Positions 1 through 7,709 of a DNA stretch of 20,762 bases are shown here, in pieces. The DNA lies in contig JAIVIG010000071.1 of NCBI GenBank assembly GCA_020200675.1, positions 1 to 20,762 of the forward strand, given 5' to 3'. Source of the DNA: Actinomycetota bacterium. Lineage in GTDB: Bacteria > Actinomycetota > Rubrobacteria > Rubrobacterales > Rubrobacteraceae. Made by a program: the position numbers and the translations under genes. How positions within the stretch are numbered: position 1 is the stretch's first letter; each line of letters starts with the position of its first letter. The notes beneath the pieces were generated by a model that did no database searches, had not been told where the DNA came from, and saw nothing but the letters and a program-made list of their open reading frames with translations.

Positions 1-1
1 C

Positions 2-138
2 AGGCTGTTGAAAAACTCCCTCATGTCCTTCTCTGCCCCCTATTCGGGAGCTGAGAGCGGCTTGTAGTGCCGTTTCTAGGCATTTTGCACCCGAACTGGC
101 CCCACCTATTGGTCTGGCGGCGACTTTTTCAACAGGCT
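2..138. repeat. MITE-like inverted-repeat element or IS remnant
   Basis: Bases 2-20 and 120-138 form an imperfect terminal inverted repeat (16 of 19 positions pair) built on the core CTGTTGAAAAA at 5-15 and its complement TTTTTCAACAG at 125-135. The roughly 100 bases between the arms carry no convincing gene. Short elements bounded by inverted repeats of this kind resemble MITEs, non-autonomous derivatives of insertion sequences. I cannot name a family. The left arm starts at the window edge, so a target-site duplication cannot be judged, and the segment could instead be the end of a larger element outside the window. Confidence 0.45.
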
Positions 139-242
139 CTAATGCTCTCGGAAGCCCGCCAAGGCCACTTGTGCTCGACTAGTAGCTCCCGAATCGCTGT
201 TTTGCTGCGCTTTTCTCTCGTGCTCTATTTGCTAAAACCGCG

Positions 243-248
243 TAGAAT
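243..248 (+). promoter_or_regulatory. -10 box upstream of smc (possible leaderless promoter)
   Basis: TAGAAT at 243-248 fits the bacterial -10 consensus and ends nine bases before the smc GTG. Initiation 6-9 bases downstream would put the first transcribed base at or just before the start codon. That suits the leaderless mRNAs common in actinobacteria and agrees with the lack of a clear Shine-Dalgarno sequence before 258. No good -35 hexamer is visible at 16-18 bases spacing. The rest of 139-257 holds no gene I can support. Confidence 0.35.
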
Positions 249-257
249 GCCCTCTTA

Positions 258-2510
258 GTGCTCTCGGCGATCTACATAAAAGGCTTCAAGACGTTCGCCC
301 GGCCGGTTCGGATGCCGCTTACGGGGGGCGTTACGGCTATCGTGGGGCCGAACGGTTCGGGGAAGAGCAACATCACGGACGCGCTCCTGTTCGCTTTAGG
401 CGAGGGGAGCCCGAGCATCTTGCGGGCGGGTCTGATGAACGATTTGATCTTCTCGGGATCCGACTCCCTGCCGCCGGCGTCGATAGCGGAGGTCACGCTG
501 GTTCTGGACAACACTAAAGGCGACATTTCCTTACCGTACGAGGAGGTCTCGCTGACGCGCAGGATCTCGCGCGAGGGCGAGACTGAGTACAGGATCAACG
601 GCACGCGGGCCCGCCTCACGGACGTACGAACGGTGGCGGGCGAAGCGGGCCTCGGCCGCCACAGCGTCCTCCGCCAGGGGGCCGTCGACGCCATCGTCGC
701 CGGGGGGGCCGCGGCCTGCCGCAACGCGCTCGAGGAGGCAGCGGGGCTTGGCGTCTTCCGCAGGCGCCGCCTCGCCGCCACCCGGAAGCTGGAGCGGGCC
801 GCCGACCGGCTGGAGAGCAGCCGCCGACTCGAAGCCGAGCTCTCGGCCCAACTTCGGAGGATAGAGACCGAAGCCGTGGCCGCCCGCGAGTACCGGGAGC
901 TCGAAGCCCGCTACCGCGAGCTCTCCCTGGCCTACCTCTACCGGATCGCAACTCGCGACCTCGACGACGCCCGCCAGCGCCTGGCATACCTCGAAGATAA
1001 CGCGTCTGCCCTGGGTACGCGGCAGGAATCGCTGCGTGAGGAGGGGCTACGGATCGGGGACGAAGAGAAGGAGCTCGAAGGCCGGGTGCGCGCGGCGGAA
1101 GAGGCCATCAGGGGCCTGGAGAACGGCTCGGAGGTCCTGCGCGCGGAGGCTCTCCGTGCCGAGCGGACGCTGCTGCGGCTGGAGGGTAGCCTGGACAGAG
1201 GAACGGACCGCTCGCGGCTGCTCTCCCGCCTTCAGGCCGAACTCGACGGAACCACCTCGAAGATTAGGCATCTCGAAGAGATGATCGGGAGGCTGGAGGA
1301 GGAGCACTCGCGCGGAAAGGAAGCGTTCGGACGCTCAGAGGAGCTCGTGATGCGGGGAAGGACGGAGCACGCGGCGGCCGCGGAGCGACGGACGCGTCTC
1401 GCGGGGAAGCTCAGGGATTCGCGGGAGCGGTGCGAGAGGGTGACGACCCGGCTCGGGGACGCAGACGTTCTGGGAGACGCGGAGGTCACACGCCTCGAAG
1501 AGGTGGGAGAAGAGCTGGGCTCGTACTCGCAAGAGGGGTTGCGCGAGCGCAGCGCGGCGTTGCTCGGCCGGCTCGAGGAGTTGCGTGGGGCGGCCGCCGG
1601 GCGGGCAGAAGAGGCGAACCGGCGGCGGGGCGTACTCGCCGCGATCGTCGGGAGGACTGAGGCGGAGATCCGGGCTTTGAGAACCGCGGAAGAGAACGGC
1701 GCCGGGAACGGCAAACGTCTCTACGAGGTCCTCCGCCCGTACCCGGGCTACGAGGCCGCCGTCGAAGCCGCCCTGGGAGACCTGGCCGGCGGCGTCCTAG
1801 TCGACACCCTGGGCGAGGGGATGAGGTTCCTCTCGGGAGACGATCCCGCGGAGCGCGTGGTGGTGCGGCTGGACGCCGAAGGGATGCCGAAGAACGGCGC
1901 GCCGCCCGGAAAGCCCCTCCTGGACTGCGTCGAGATCCTCGACGCCTCGTACGCGGAGGCTCTGGAACGCCTCCTCGGGGGGGCTTACGTCCTCGAAAGG
2001 GAGGAGCCTGCCGTCCCGAAGAGAGGCTACGACGTCGCCGTGACCCACGCGGGCTTGCGCTTTACCCGAACGAGCGCGAGCCGCCGTACCCCCGACGGAG
2101 ACTTCGCCCGCCAGGTTCGCCACAAGCAGGAGGAGGAGCGACTCGACGAGCTGAAAGGCCGGTTGGGAGAGGACCTCTACGATCTGCGGGAGGCTGCGTT
2201 GTCCACGTCCCGGCGGCTGGACGAACGAACGGCGCGGGTCGAAGCTCTAGCCTCACTGTCCACCCGGGCGGCGCGCGCCGCGCGACTGCTCGTCTCCGAA
2301 ACCAGCCGCCGGGCGAGAAAGGCCGGGGTTGCCCGCGAGCGGCGGTCGGAAGACGAGGCACAGGTTCGCAAGCTCGAGGCGGAGACCTCCGAGATCGAGG
2401 ACGAGCTACGCGGGGCGCGAGAGGACGAGGAGCGGGCGAAGGAGAACCTGAATGACGCCCTCTCTCCCGGAGTTTGGCCGCCGCCTCGTCGAGCACGTCC
2501 GGCGCCTTGA
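258..2510 (+). CDS. smc: Chromosome segregation protein SMC, N-terminal part (frameshifted gene)
   Basis: SMC is the ATPase core of bacterial condensin; with ScpAB it compacts and separates sister chromosomes. This frame opens at GTG 258 and gives 750 residues. It has the N-terminal ATPase half with Walker A GPNGSGKS at residues 30-37, then a long charged coiled coil rich in Arg, Glu and Leu (about 165-480), a hinge-like globular section (about 490-620) and the start of the returning coiled coil. The final stretch after about codon 737 (tail WPPPRRARPAP) no longer looks like coiled coil. The signature motif and Walker B lie in another frame at 2452-3450, so this piece alone cannot form an ATPase head. 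Dropping one G from the GG at about 2468-2469 joins the frames into about 1,063 residues. smc directly upstream of ftsY is a common Gram-positive order. Confidence 0.85.
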   Translation: MLSAIYIKGFKTFARPVRMPLTGGVTAIVGPNGSGKSNITDALLFALGEGSPSILRAGLMNDLIFSGSDSLPPASIAEVTLVLDNTKGDISLPYEEVSLTRRISREGETEYRINGTRARLTDVRTVAGEAGLGRHSVLRQGAVDAIVAGGAAACRNALEEAAGLGVFRRRRLAATRKLERAADRLESSRRLEAELSAQLRRIETEAVAAREYRELEARYRELSLAYLYRIATRDLDDARQRLAYLEDNASALGTRQESLREEGLRIGDEEKELEGRVRAAEEAIRGLENGSEVLRAEALRAERTLLRLEGSLDRGTDRSRLLSRLQAELDGTTSKIRHLEEMIGRLEEEHSRGKEAFGRSEELVMRGRTEHAAAAERRTRLAGKLRDSRERCERVTTRLGDADVLGDAEVTRLEEVGEELGSYSQEGLRERSAALLGRLEELRGAAAGRAEEANRRRGVLAAIVGRTEAEIRALRTAEENGAGNGKRLYEVLRPYPGYEAAVEAALGDLAGGVLVDTLGEGMRFLSGDDPAERVVVRLDAEGMPKNGAPPGKPLLDCVEILDASYAEALERLLGGAYVLEREEPAVPKRGYDVAVTHAGLRFTRTSASRRTPDGDFARQVRHKQEEERLDELKGRLGEDLYDLREAALSTSRRLDERTARVEALASLSTRAARAARLLVSETSRRARKAGVARERRSEDEAQVRKLEAETSEIEDELRGAREDEERAKENLNDALSPGVWPPPRRARPAP

Positions 2511-3450
2511 CGAGGCCGCCCGCGAGCGTCTCGCCCGGTTGCGGCGCTCGCGCTCCGAGGCAGCCGGACTCCAGGCGAGAGCCGCGGAGAGGCGCGCCGC
2601 TCTCGCCGGGGAGGCCGGCGACCTGGCCGGGGAGCTCGCCCGTGTCACCTCTGAGGCCGCCGCGTTGCGTGGGGAGCTATCCCGTGCCGAAGAGGCCGTC
2701 GGGGCGGCAGAGGCGGAGATCTCCGAAGAGTGGGGCGCGACGCTAGAGATCGCCCGCGCAGCGGACCAAGCACTCTCCGAAACCGCCGAAACGGGGCGGG
2801 ATCTCGAGCGCCACAGATACAGCCTCGCCCGCAAGCTCAAGAACTTCGGCGACGTAAACCTGCTCGCCATCTCCCAGGAAGGCGCCCTGCGCGAGCGCCA
2901 CGAGTTCGTCTCCGCCCAACGCGCCGACGCCGAAGCCGCCGCCTCCGAAATTACACGCATAATACAGAGTGTGGACGGAGAGATAGAGGCACGATTTGCG
3001 GCCACCTTTCGGGAGGTGCGCCGGACGTTTCGCGAGATCGTGCCGCGTATGCTGGAGGGGGCGGAGGGTGAGCTCGAGCTTTCGGAGGAGGGGGTGGAGG
3101 TCGGGCTGAGGCTGCGGGGACGCGGGTGGCGGCCTCTGCGCGTGCTCTCGGGCGGGGAGCGGTCGCTTCTGGCGCTTTCGTTCTTGTTTAGCATCTTTCT
3201 CGGGCGGTTCGGTGTTCCCTTGGGGGATGCCGCGGGGGCTTTTTGCATGCTCGACGAGGCCGAGGCCGCGTTGGACGACCTGAATTTGGCCCGATTCCTC
3301 GCTGTGGTAGACTCTTACCGGGCACACGGGCAGTTCCTGCTGGTGACGCATCAGAAGCGAACCATGGCGGCGGCGGACGTCCTTTATGGGGTCACGCCGG
3401 ATGCCTCCGGTGCCACTGTCGTTGTATCGAAGCGTTTAACAGGAGACTAA
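2452..3450 (+). CDS. smc: Chromosome segregation protein SMC, C-terminal part (frameshifted gene)
   Basis: This is the rest of smc in the +1 frame. From its first ATG it would encode 332 residues: the returning coiled coil (about 5-200), then the C-terminal ATPase half with the ABC signature LSGGERS beginning at residue 232, Walker B and catalytic acid in MLDEAEAALDD (D268, E269), and a closing LVTHQKRTM segment containing the switch His. The ATG at 2452 has no Shine-Dalgarno sequence and lies inside the 5' reading frame, so it is unlikely to be a real start. In the family both head halves belong to one polypeptide that folds back on itself. The piece is best read as the 3' end of a gene broken by a one-base indel near 2465-2470, either a sequence error or a genuine mutation. 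Confidence 0.82.
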   Translation: MTPSLPEFGRRLVEHVRRLDEAARERLARLRRSRSEAAGLQARAAERRAALAGEAGDLAGELARVTSEAAALRGELSRAEEAVGAAEAEISEEWGATLEIARAADQALSETAETGRDLERHRYSLARKLKNFGDVNLLAISQEGALRERHEFVSAQRADAEAAASEITRIIQSVDGEIEARFAATFREVRRTFREIVPRMLEGAEGELELSEEGVEVGLRLRGRGWRPLRVLSGGERSLLALSFLFSIFLGRFGVPLGDAAGAFCMLDEAEAALDDLNLARFLAVVDSYRAHGQFLLVTHQKRTMAAADVLYGVTPDASGATVVVSKRLTGD

Positions 3451-3461
3451 GAGAAGCCGTT

Positions 3462-4673
3462 ATGGGACGGTCGTGGCGTAACTTTTTTAGGAAGTCCGAG
3501 GGCTCTGAAGAGGAGTCCGGGACGATTGTAGAGACCCAGGAGCCCTATTCGGACGGGGCTGTGCCGGAGGAATCGGAGCCGCTGGAGCCGCCTGTGACGA
3601 CGGCGGAGCTCGACGAAGCCGAGGCTGAGTTGGAGGTGGTGGCTCCGGAGGCGGGATCTCTGGAAGAGCCCGAAGTGGTCGAGTCGGAGGCTCTGGAGGA
3701 GGCGATCCCCGAAGCGGCGGCGACCGAGACTCCGGCCATAACGGACGAGACCGTCGAGGAGGAGCCCGACGGTTGGTTCGGCCGTCTGCGGCAGGGTATG
3801 CGGAGAAGCCGGGAGTCGTTCGTCGGGCAGTTGAACGCAGCCATGGCGGAGTTCCGGGACGCGGGAGACGAGGAGTTCTGGGAGAGGGTCGAGGAGATCC
3901 TCATCACCTCCGATGTCGGGGTGCCCACCACGGCGAAGCTCGTCGCCGAGCTGGAGCAGGACGCCCTGGAGAGGAACATTACGAGCGGCAAGGAGCTTCG
4001 GGAGCTCATGATCGAGCACGCCACCCGCCTGCTAGACAAGCCCGTAGAGCTGGACATCTCGCAAAAGCCGACAGTGGTGTTGATGGTCGGCGTAAACGGC
4101 ACGGGCAAGACGACGAACATCGGGAAGCTCGTTCACTTCCTGCCCGGCAAGGTCATGCTGGCGGCCGGCGACACTTTCAGGGCGGCGGCGATCGAGCAGC
4201 TACAGAGCTGGGGCGAGAGGACCGGGGCGAAGGTGATAGCTCGGGAGCGGGGCGCAGACTCGGCCGCGGTAGCTCACGAGGCGGTCGAGGAGGCCGAGAG
4301 GGACGGTACCGACGTACTGCTCATAGACACGGCCGGGCGCCTGCACACGAAGGTCAACCTCATGTCGGAGCTCGACAAGGTGAAGCGGGTCATAGAGCGC
4401 CGGTTGCCCGGGGCGCCGCACGAGGTTCTCATGACCGTGGATGCGACGACCGGGCAGAACGGGCTGAGGCAGGCGAAGCTCTTCCACGAGGTTGCGGGGG
4501 TGACGGGGATCATACTGACCAAGCTCGACGGGACGGCGAAGGGCGGGATAGCGCTCGCCATCGCCAACGAGGTCGGGGTGCCGATAAAGATGATCTCGGT
4601 CGGCGAGCATATAGGCGACCTCCACCCGTTCGAGGCCCGCGAGTTCGCCGAAGCGCTCTTCGGGGATCTATAG
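3462..4673 (+). CDS. ftsY: Signal recognition particle receptor FtsY
   Basis: FtsY is the SRP receptor GTPase that docks SRP-ribosome complexes at the membrane for co-translational insertion. I chose ATG 3462 (403 residues), 11 bases after the smc stop with AGGAGA at 3441-3446 upstream; the frame stays open back to 3243, but that part overlaps smc. Residues about 10-100 form an acidic Glu-rich A domain that starts MGRSWRNFFRK, a short basic-aromatic stretch suited to membrane contact. The NG domain follows, with P-loop GVNGTGKTT (210-218), DTAGR (289-293) and TKLDG (353-357). It is followed after 11 bases by its partner GTPase gene ffh, so the protein parts of the SRP targeting system are probably co-transcribed. 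Confidence 0.96.
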   Translation: MGRSWRNFFRKSEGSEEESGTIVETQEPYSDGAVPEESEPLEPPVTTAELDEAEAELEVVAPEAGSLEEPEVVESEALEEAIPEAAATETPAITDETVEEEPDGWFGRLRQGMRRSRESFVGQLNAAMAEFRDAGDEEFWERVEEILITSDVGVPTTAKLVAELEQDALERNITSGKELRELMIEHATRLLDKPVELDISQKPTVVLMVGVNGTGKTTNIGKLVHFLPGKVMLAAGDTFRAAAIEQLQSWGERTGAKVIARERGADSAAVAHEAVEEAERDGTDVLLIDTAGRLHTKVNLMSELDKVKRVIERRLPGAPHEVLMTVDATTGQNGLRQAKLFHEVAGVTGIILTKLDGTAKGGIALAIANEVGVPIKMISVGEHIGDLHPFEAREFAEALFGDL

Positions 4674-4684
4674 GAGATTGTGAA

Positions 4685-6040
4685 ATGTTCGATACTTTAA
4701 GCGAGAGGCTTGGCTCGGCGCTCGACGGGGTGCGTGGCAGCGGCAACCTCACCGAAGACCAGGTAAAGAAGGTGACGCGGGAGATCCGTCTGGCCCTGCT
4801 GGAGGCAGACGTGAACTACGGCGTCGTCAAGGAGTTCGTTGGCAACGTCCGCGAGCGGGCGACGGGGGCCGAAGTCTCCAAAGCGCTCTCTCCGGGTCAG
4901 CAGGTCGTGAAGATAGTCAACGAGGAGCTCGCGAACCTCATGGGCGGCCAGGCGAGCAAGCTGACATTCGCTTCGCGTCCGCCGACGGTGGTGATGCTCG
5001 CGGGCCTCAACGGCCACGGCAAGACCACGAGCGCCGGGAAGCTCGCGCTCTTCGCGCGCAAGAACGCGGGCAAGAACCCGTACCTCGTGGCGTGCGACAC
5101 GTACCGTCCGGCGGCGATCGAGCAACTGCAGGCGCTGGGCAAGGAGATCGGCGTCCCCGTCTACACCGAGGGGACCGGGCCGTCGCCCGAGGAGATCGCC
5201 GAGCGCGGCGTAAAGGCCGCGAGGGACGGCGGCTACGACTTCGTCATCGTGGACACGGCGGGCCGGCAGGTCCTGGACCAGGGGATGATGGAGGAGATAC
5301 AGCGCGTGCGGCGGGCGGTAAAGCCGCACTCGGTCCTCCTGGTGCTGGACGTGGTGACGGGACAGAACGCGGTCGACGTCGCTCAGGCCTTCCAGGAGTA
5401 CGCGGACTTCGACGGGATGGTCCTGACGAAGCTCGACGGCGACGCTCGCGGCGGGGCGGCCCTGTCGGTAGTCTCGGTGACGGGGCGGCCGATCAAGTTC
5501 GCCAGCGAGGGCGAGAAGATGGGGGAGTTCGACTCCTTCTACCCGGACAGGATGGCGGGACGCATTCTGGGTATGGGCGACGTCCTCACCCTCATCGAGA
5601 AGGCCGAGGGCCAGATGGACCGGGAAGAGGCCGAGTCGCAAAGTAAGAAGCTTCTGGCTGGGAAGTTCGACTTCGAGGACTTCCTGAAGCAGATGCAGAT
5701 GATCAAGAAGATGGGACCCCTGACGAGCCTGTTGGGTATGATCCCGGGCCTCAACAAGCAGCTCCAGGGCGCGAACCTCGACGATCTGGACGACAAGGCT
5801 TTGGGTCGCGTCGAGGCGATGATAACCTCGATGACCGTCCAGGAGCGGCGAAACCCGAGGTTGTTGCAGAATCCGAGTCGGGCGCGTAGGATAGCGCGCG
5901 GCTCCGGGTCGACCCAGCAGGACGTTCAGAAGCTCGTCAAGCAGTTCGGCCAGATGCAGAAGATGATGAAGCAGATGGGCAAGGGCGGCCCCGGTGGCGT
6001 GCAGAAGCGCATGCCGCGCATGCCGTTCAACATGAAATAA
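4685..6040 (+). CDS. ffh: Signal recognition particle protein Ffh
   Basis: Ffh (SRP54) binds signal sequences and 4.5S RNA, then pairs with FtsY as a GTPase dimer. ATG 4685 gives 451 residues, a normal length. An N-terminal helical bundle (1-90) begins MFDTLSERLG. The G domain has DTAGR (190-194) and TKLDG (248-252). The methionine-rich M domain (about 300-451) includes KKMGPLTSLLGMIPG and the RNA-binding RRIARGSG segment before a QMQKMMKQM run. The P-loop reads GLNGHGKTT (107-115), whereas the usual family form is GLQG(S/A)GKTT; the Lys and both Thr are kept. AGGAG at 4672-4676 is a likely ribosome binding site overlapping the ftsY stop. The frame is open far upstream (to 3773), but that part is a shadow of ftsY. 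Confidence 0.96.
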   Translation: MFDTLSERLGSALDGVRGSGNLTEDQVKKVTREIRLALLEADVNYGVVKEFVGNVRERATGAEVSKALSPGQQVVKIVNEELANLMGGQASKLTFASRPPTVVMLAGLNGHGKTTSAGKLALFARKNAGKNPYLVACDTYRPAAIEQLQALGKEIGVPVYTEGTGPSPEEIAERGVKAARDGGYDFVIVDTAGRQVLDQGMMEEIQRVRRAVKPHSVLLVLDVVTGQNAVDVAQAFQEYADFDGMVLTKLDGDARGGAALSVVSVTGRPIKFASEGEKMGEFDSFYPDRMAGRILGMGDVLTLIEKAEGQMDREEAESQSKKLLAGKFDFEDFLKQMQMIKKMGPLTSLLGMIPGLNKQLQGANLDDLDDKALGRVEAMITSMTVQERRNPRLLQNPSRARRIARGSGSTQQDVQKLVKQFGQMQKMMKQMGKGGPGGVQKRMPRMPFNMK

Positions 6041-6055
6041 CAGAGAGGTGGAAAG

Positions 6056-6298
6056 ATGGCAGTAAAGATCAGGCTGGCAAGGCACGGGGCGAAGAAGGCT
6101 CCTTTCTACAGGATAGTGGTGGCCGACGCGCGGAGCCCCCGCGACGGGGCGTTTATAGACCGGGTCGGCACCTACAACCCGCGCACGCAGCCGTCGGAGA
6201 TCAACGTGGACACCGAGAAGGCTCAGGAGTGGCTTGCCAAGGGGGCTCAGCCGACAGAGCAGGTGCGCAAGCTCCTGAAGATCTCCGGGGCCCTCTAG
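6056..6298 (+). CDS. rpsP: 30S ribosomal protein S16
   Basis: S16 is a small-subunit protein that binds 16S rRNA early in assembly. The 80-residue product starts MAVKIRLARHGAKKAPFYRI and continues with VVADARSPRDG, the strongly conserved N-terminal half of the family. ATG 6056 follows a clear Shine-Dalgarno sequence, AGAGGTGG at 6043-6050. The length matches the usual 80-90 residues. It opens the classic rpsP-khpA-rimM-trmD-rplS cluster, 15 bases after ffh, so it is probably transcribed with the SRP genes. Confidence 0.97.
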   Translation: MAVKIRLARHGAKKAPFYRIVVADARSPRDGAFIDRVGTYNPRTQPSEINVDTEKAQEWLAKGAQPTEQVRKLLKISGAL

Positions 6299-6313
6299 AC
6301 CGGGAGGCTTCCG

Positions 6314-6553
6314 GTGCCTCAATTGGAGAACCTGCTCCTCTTTCTCGCCCGCTCTCTGGTAGACGAGCCAGAGAAGGTAGAGGTGGAGAGCAGGGAGACG
6401 GAGTCGCGGGTGGACCTTACCTTGCGCGTGGCGCAAGGGGATATGGGGAAGGTGATCGGGCGAGGCGGCCGCATCGTGAAGGCCATCCGCACCGTGATGA
6501 AGGCGGCATCCGTCAAAGAGAACAAGCGCGTGAACGTGGAGATCGCGGACTAG
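6314..6553 (+). CDS. khpA: KH-domain RNA-binding protein KhpA
   Basis: This is a single type-II KH domain of 79 residues, the KhpA family usually found between rpsP and rimM in Gram-positive bacteria. KhpA commonly forms a dimer with KhpB/EloR and binds many RNAs, affecting elongation and division. The GxxG loop is visible in VIGRGGRIVKAIR (G49-R50-G51-G52), where the RNA backbone is gripped. It starts at GTG 6314 with GGGAGG at 6302-6307 upstream. The length and position are typical and nothing is odd about the gene. Confidence 0.92.
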   Translation: MPQLENLLLFLARSLVDEPEKVEVESRETESRVDLTLRVAQGDMGKVIGRGGRIVKAIRTVMKAASVKENKRVNVEIAD

Positions 6554-6558
6554 AAGCC

Positions 6559-7083
6559 GTGGGGGAGCTCCGGTCGAGCGACCTCGCCGATCCGGTGGTG
6601 ATCGGCGTGATCTCCGCCCCGCACGGGGTGCGGGGTACCGTCAGGGTACGGCCGCCCGGCTTGGGCCGCCACCTCAGACGCGGCGTCGAACCCGTCGTCG
6701 ACGGCGAGCGGCGCCGGATACTCGCGTCGCGCCAGACACCCAAGGGCTTCCTGGTCGACCTCGAAGGCATCGGCGACCGCGACCTCGCTGCGTCCTTGCG
6801 CGGATCCGAGCTAATCCTAGATCGCGGAGAGTTGGACGCGCCGGACGAAGAAGAGTTCTACGTCGGGGACCTCGTCGGCCTCGAAGTCTACGACGAGGGG
6901 GGTACGCGCATCGGGAGCGTGGCCGACGTCCTCGAGACGCCCGCGCACGAGATCCTCTTGATCCGGGACGACGAGGCGGAGCCCGCGGAGCACTACGTGC
7001 CCTTTACCCACGAACACGTCCCGACCGTCGACCCGGGAGGAGGCCGCGTCGTGGTCGACCTTTCCAAAGTCACCCCGGAATGA
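6559..7083 (+). CDS. rimM: Ribosome maturation factor RimM
   Basis: RimM assists maturation of the 30S head through contact with S19. The N-terminal RimM domain is recognised by VVIGVISAPHGVRGTVRV, close to the family signature of a Gly-Val-Arg-Gly turn. A PRC-barrel domain follows from about residue 90: EEEFYVGDLVGLEVYDE, then YVPFTHEHVPTVDPGGG near the end. GTG 6559 gives 174 residues, typical for the family, although its Shine-Dalgarno sequence is weak; an in-frame GTG at 6595 is a possible alternative. The frame extends upstream to 6229 only as a shadow of rpsP and khpA. Its stop overlaps the trmD start (ATGA), which suggests translational coupling. Confidence 0.93.
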   Translation: MGELRSSDLADPVVIGVISAPHGVRGTVRVRPPGLGRHLRRGVEPVVDGERRRILASRQTPKGFLVDLEGIGDRDLAASLRGSELILDRGELDAPDEEEFYVGDLVGLEVYDEGGTRIGSVADVLETPAHEILLIRDDEAEPAEHYVPFTHEHVPTVDPGGGRVVVDLSKVTPE

Positions 7084-7709
7084 AGAGCATAGACGTTTTC
7101 TGCGTCTTTACCGAAGCGGTGGAGAGTACCTTGCGGGTCGGGGTGGTCGGGCGGGCAATCGAGCGCGGCGTGGTCGCGTTGCGCACCTTCGATCTGCGCG
7201 ACTTCGCGCCGAAGGGCCGGATCGATGACATGCCCTTCGGGGGAGGGGCGGGGATGGTGGTGCGGGTGGACGTCGTCGCCCGCGCTTTCGAGGAGGTGTA
7301 CGGGATTCCGGCGCGAAAGGTCAGGGAGGAGCGGCGCGTGCTCGTCACGGAGCCCGGTGGGCGTTACGTCGAGCAGGAGTACGTTCGGGAGCTGGCCGAA
7401 GAGGTTTCGGGCGGTCGGGGCCTGACTATCGTCTGCGGGCGATACGGCGGGTCAGAGAGCCTCGTCGGTGAGTCTTTCTCGCGGGAGGGCTCTATAGGGC
7501 CGCCGCAGTATACCCGGCCCGCCGCGTGGGATGGAGAGGACGTGCCGGCCGTGCTATTATCCGGCAACCACGCGGAGATCCAGGCCTGGCGCGAGCGTGA
7601 GGCCCGCGAGAGGGCCGAGGCCAGGGCGGAGAGACGAAACGAGGCCGAGGAGGGACCACGCTTCGTCTCCGGGGCTCCTGACAATACCCATGAGAGGAGA
7701 CAAATATGA
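7080..7709 (+). CDS. trmD: tRNA (guanine-37-N1)-methyltransferase TrmD, internally deleted
   Basis: TrmD makes m1G37 in tRNAs using S-adenosylmethionine, preventing +1 frameshifting, and is normally essential. The 209-residue product has the N-terminal half (LRDFAPKGRIDDMPFGGG, then AGMVVRVDVV) and the C-terminal landmarks PPQYTRP and VLLSGNHAEIQAWR. Between them IVCGRYGG (to residue 124) runs straight into SESLVGESF. Family members have about 45 further residues here, including the SIGDYVLTGGE and D-A-V-A-R segments that form the SPOUT trefoil knot and bind the cofactor. The catalytic Asp of the E-D-S-F motif also aligns with Glu131. As read, the protein should be unable to bind AdoMet normally. 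The gene starts at ATG 7080 inside the rimM stop and ends overlapping rplS (ATGA). Confidence 0.85.
   Translation: MKSIDVFCVFTEAVESTLRVGVVGRAIERGVVALRTFDLRDFAPKGRIDDMPFGGGAGMVVRVDVVARAFEEVYGIPARKVREERRVLVTEPGGRYVEQEYVRELAEEVSGGRGLTIVCGRYGGSESLVGESFSREGSIGPPQYTRPAAWDGEDVPAVLLSGNHAEIQAWREREARERAEARAERRNEAEEGPRFVSGAPDNTHERRQI

Noticed and set aside
67..258. 63-residue open frame between the left repeat and smc
   Set aside because: It crosses the inverted-repeat element and the smc promoter region and shows no homology I recognise, no ribosome binding site and no coding-like composition.
2460..2475. Programmed ribosomal frameshift in smc
   Set aside because: No slippery heptamer, nearby in-frame stop or stimulatory structure is evident, and SMC is not known to use recoding; a one-base error or mutation explains it more simply.
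3243..3461. Upstream extension of the ftsY frame into smc
   Set aside because: It overlaps the SMC Walker B region, and the FtsY-like sequence begins at ATG 3462 with a ribosome binding site before it.
3773..4684. Upstream extension of the ffh frame as a possible long fusion protein
   Set aside because: The sequence is an Arg/Gly/Asp-rich shadow of ftsY; Ffh homology starts exactly at ATG 4685.
4697..6436. 579-residue open frame on the minus strand opposite ffh, rpsP and khpA
   Set aside because: It is antisense to three well-supported genes, is rich in Arg, Leu and His, and shows no family motif. Long antisense frames are expected in GC-rich coding DNA.
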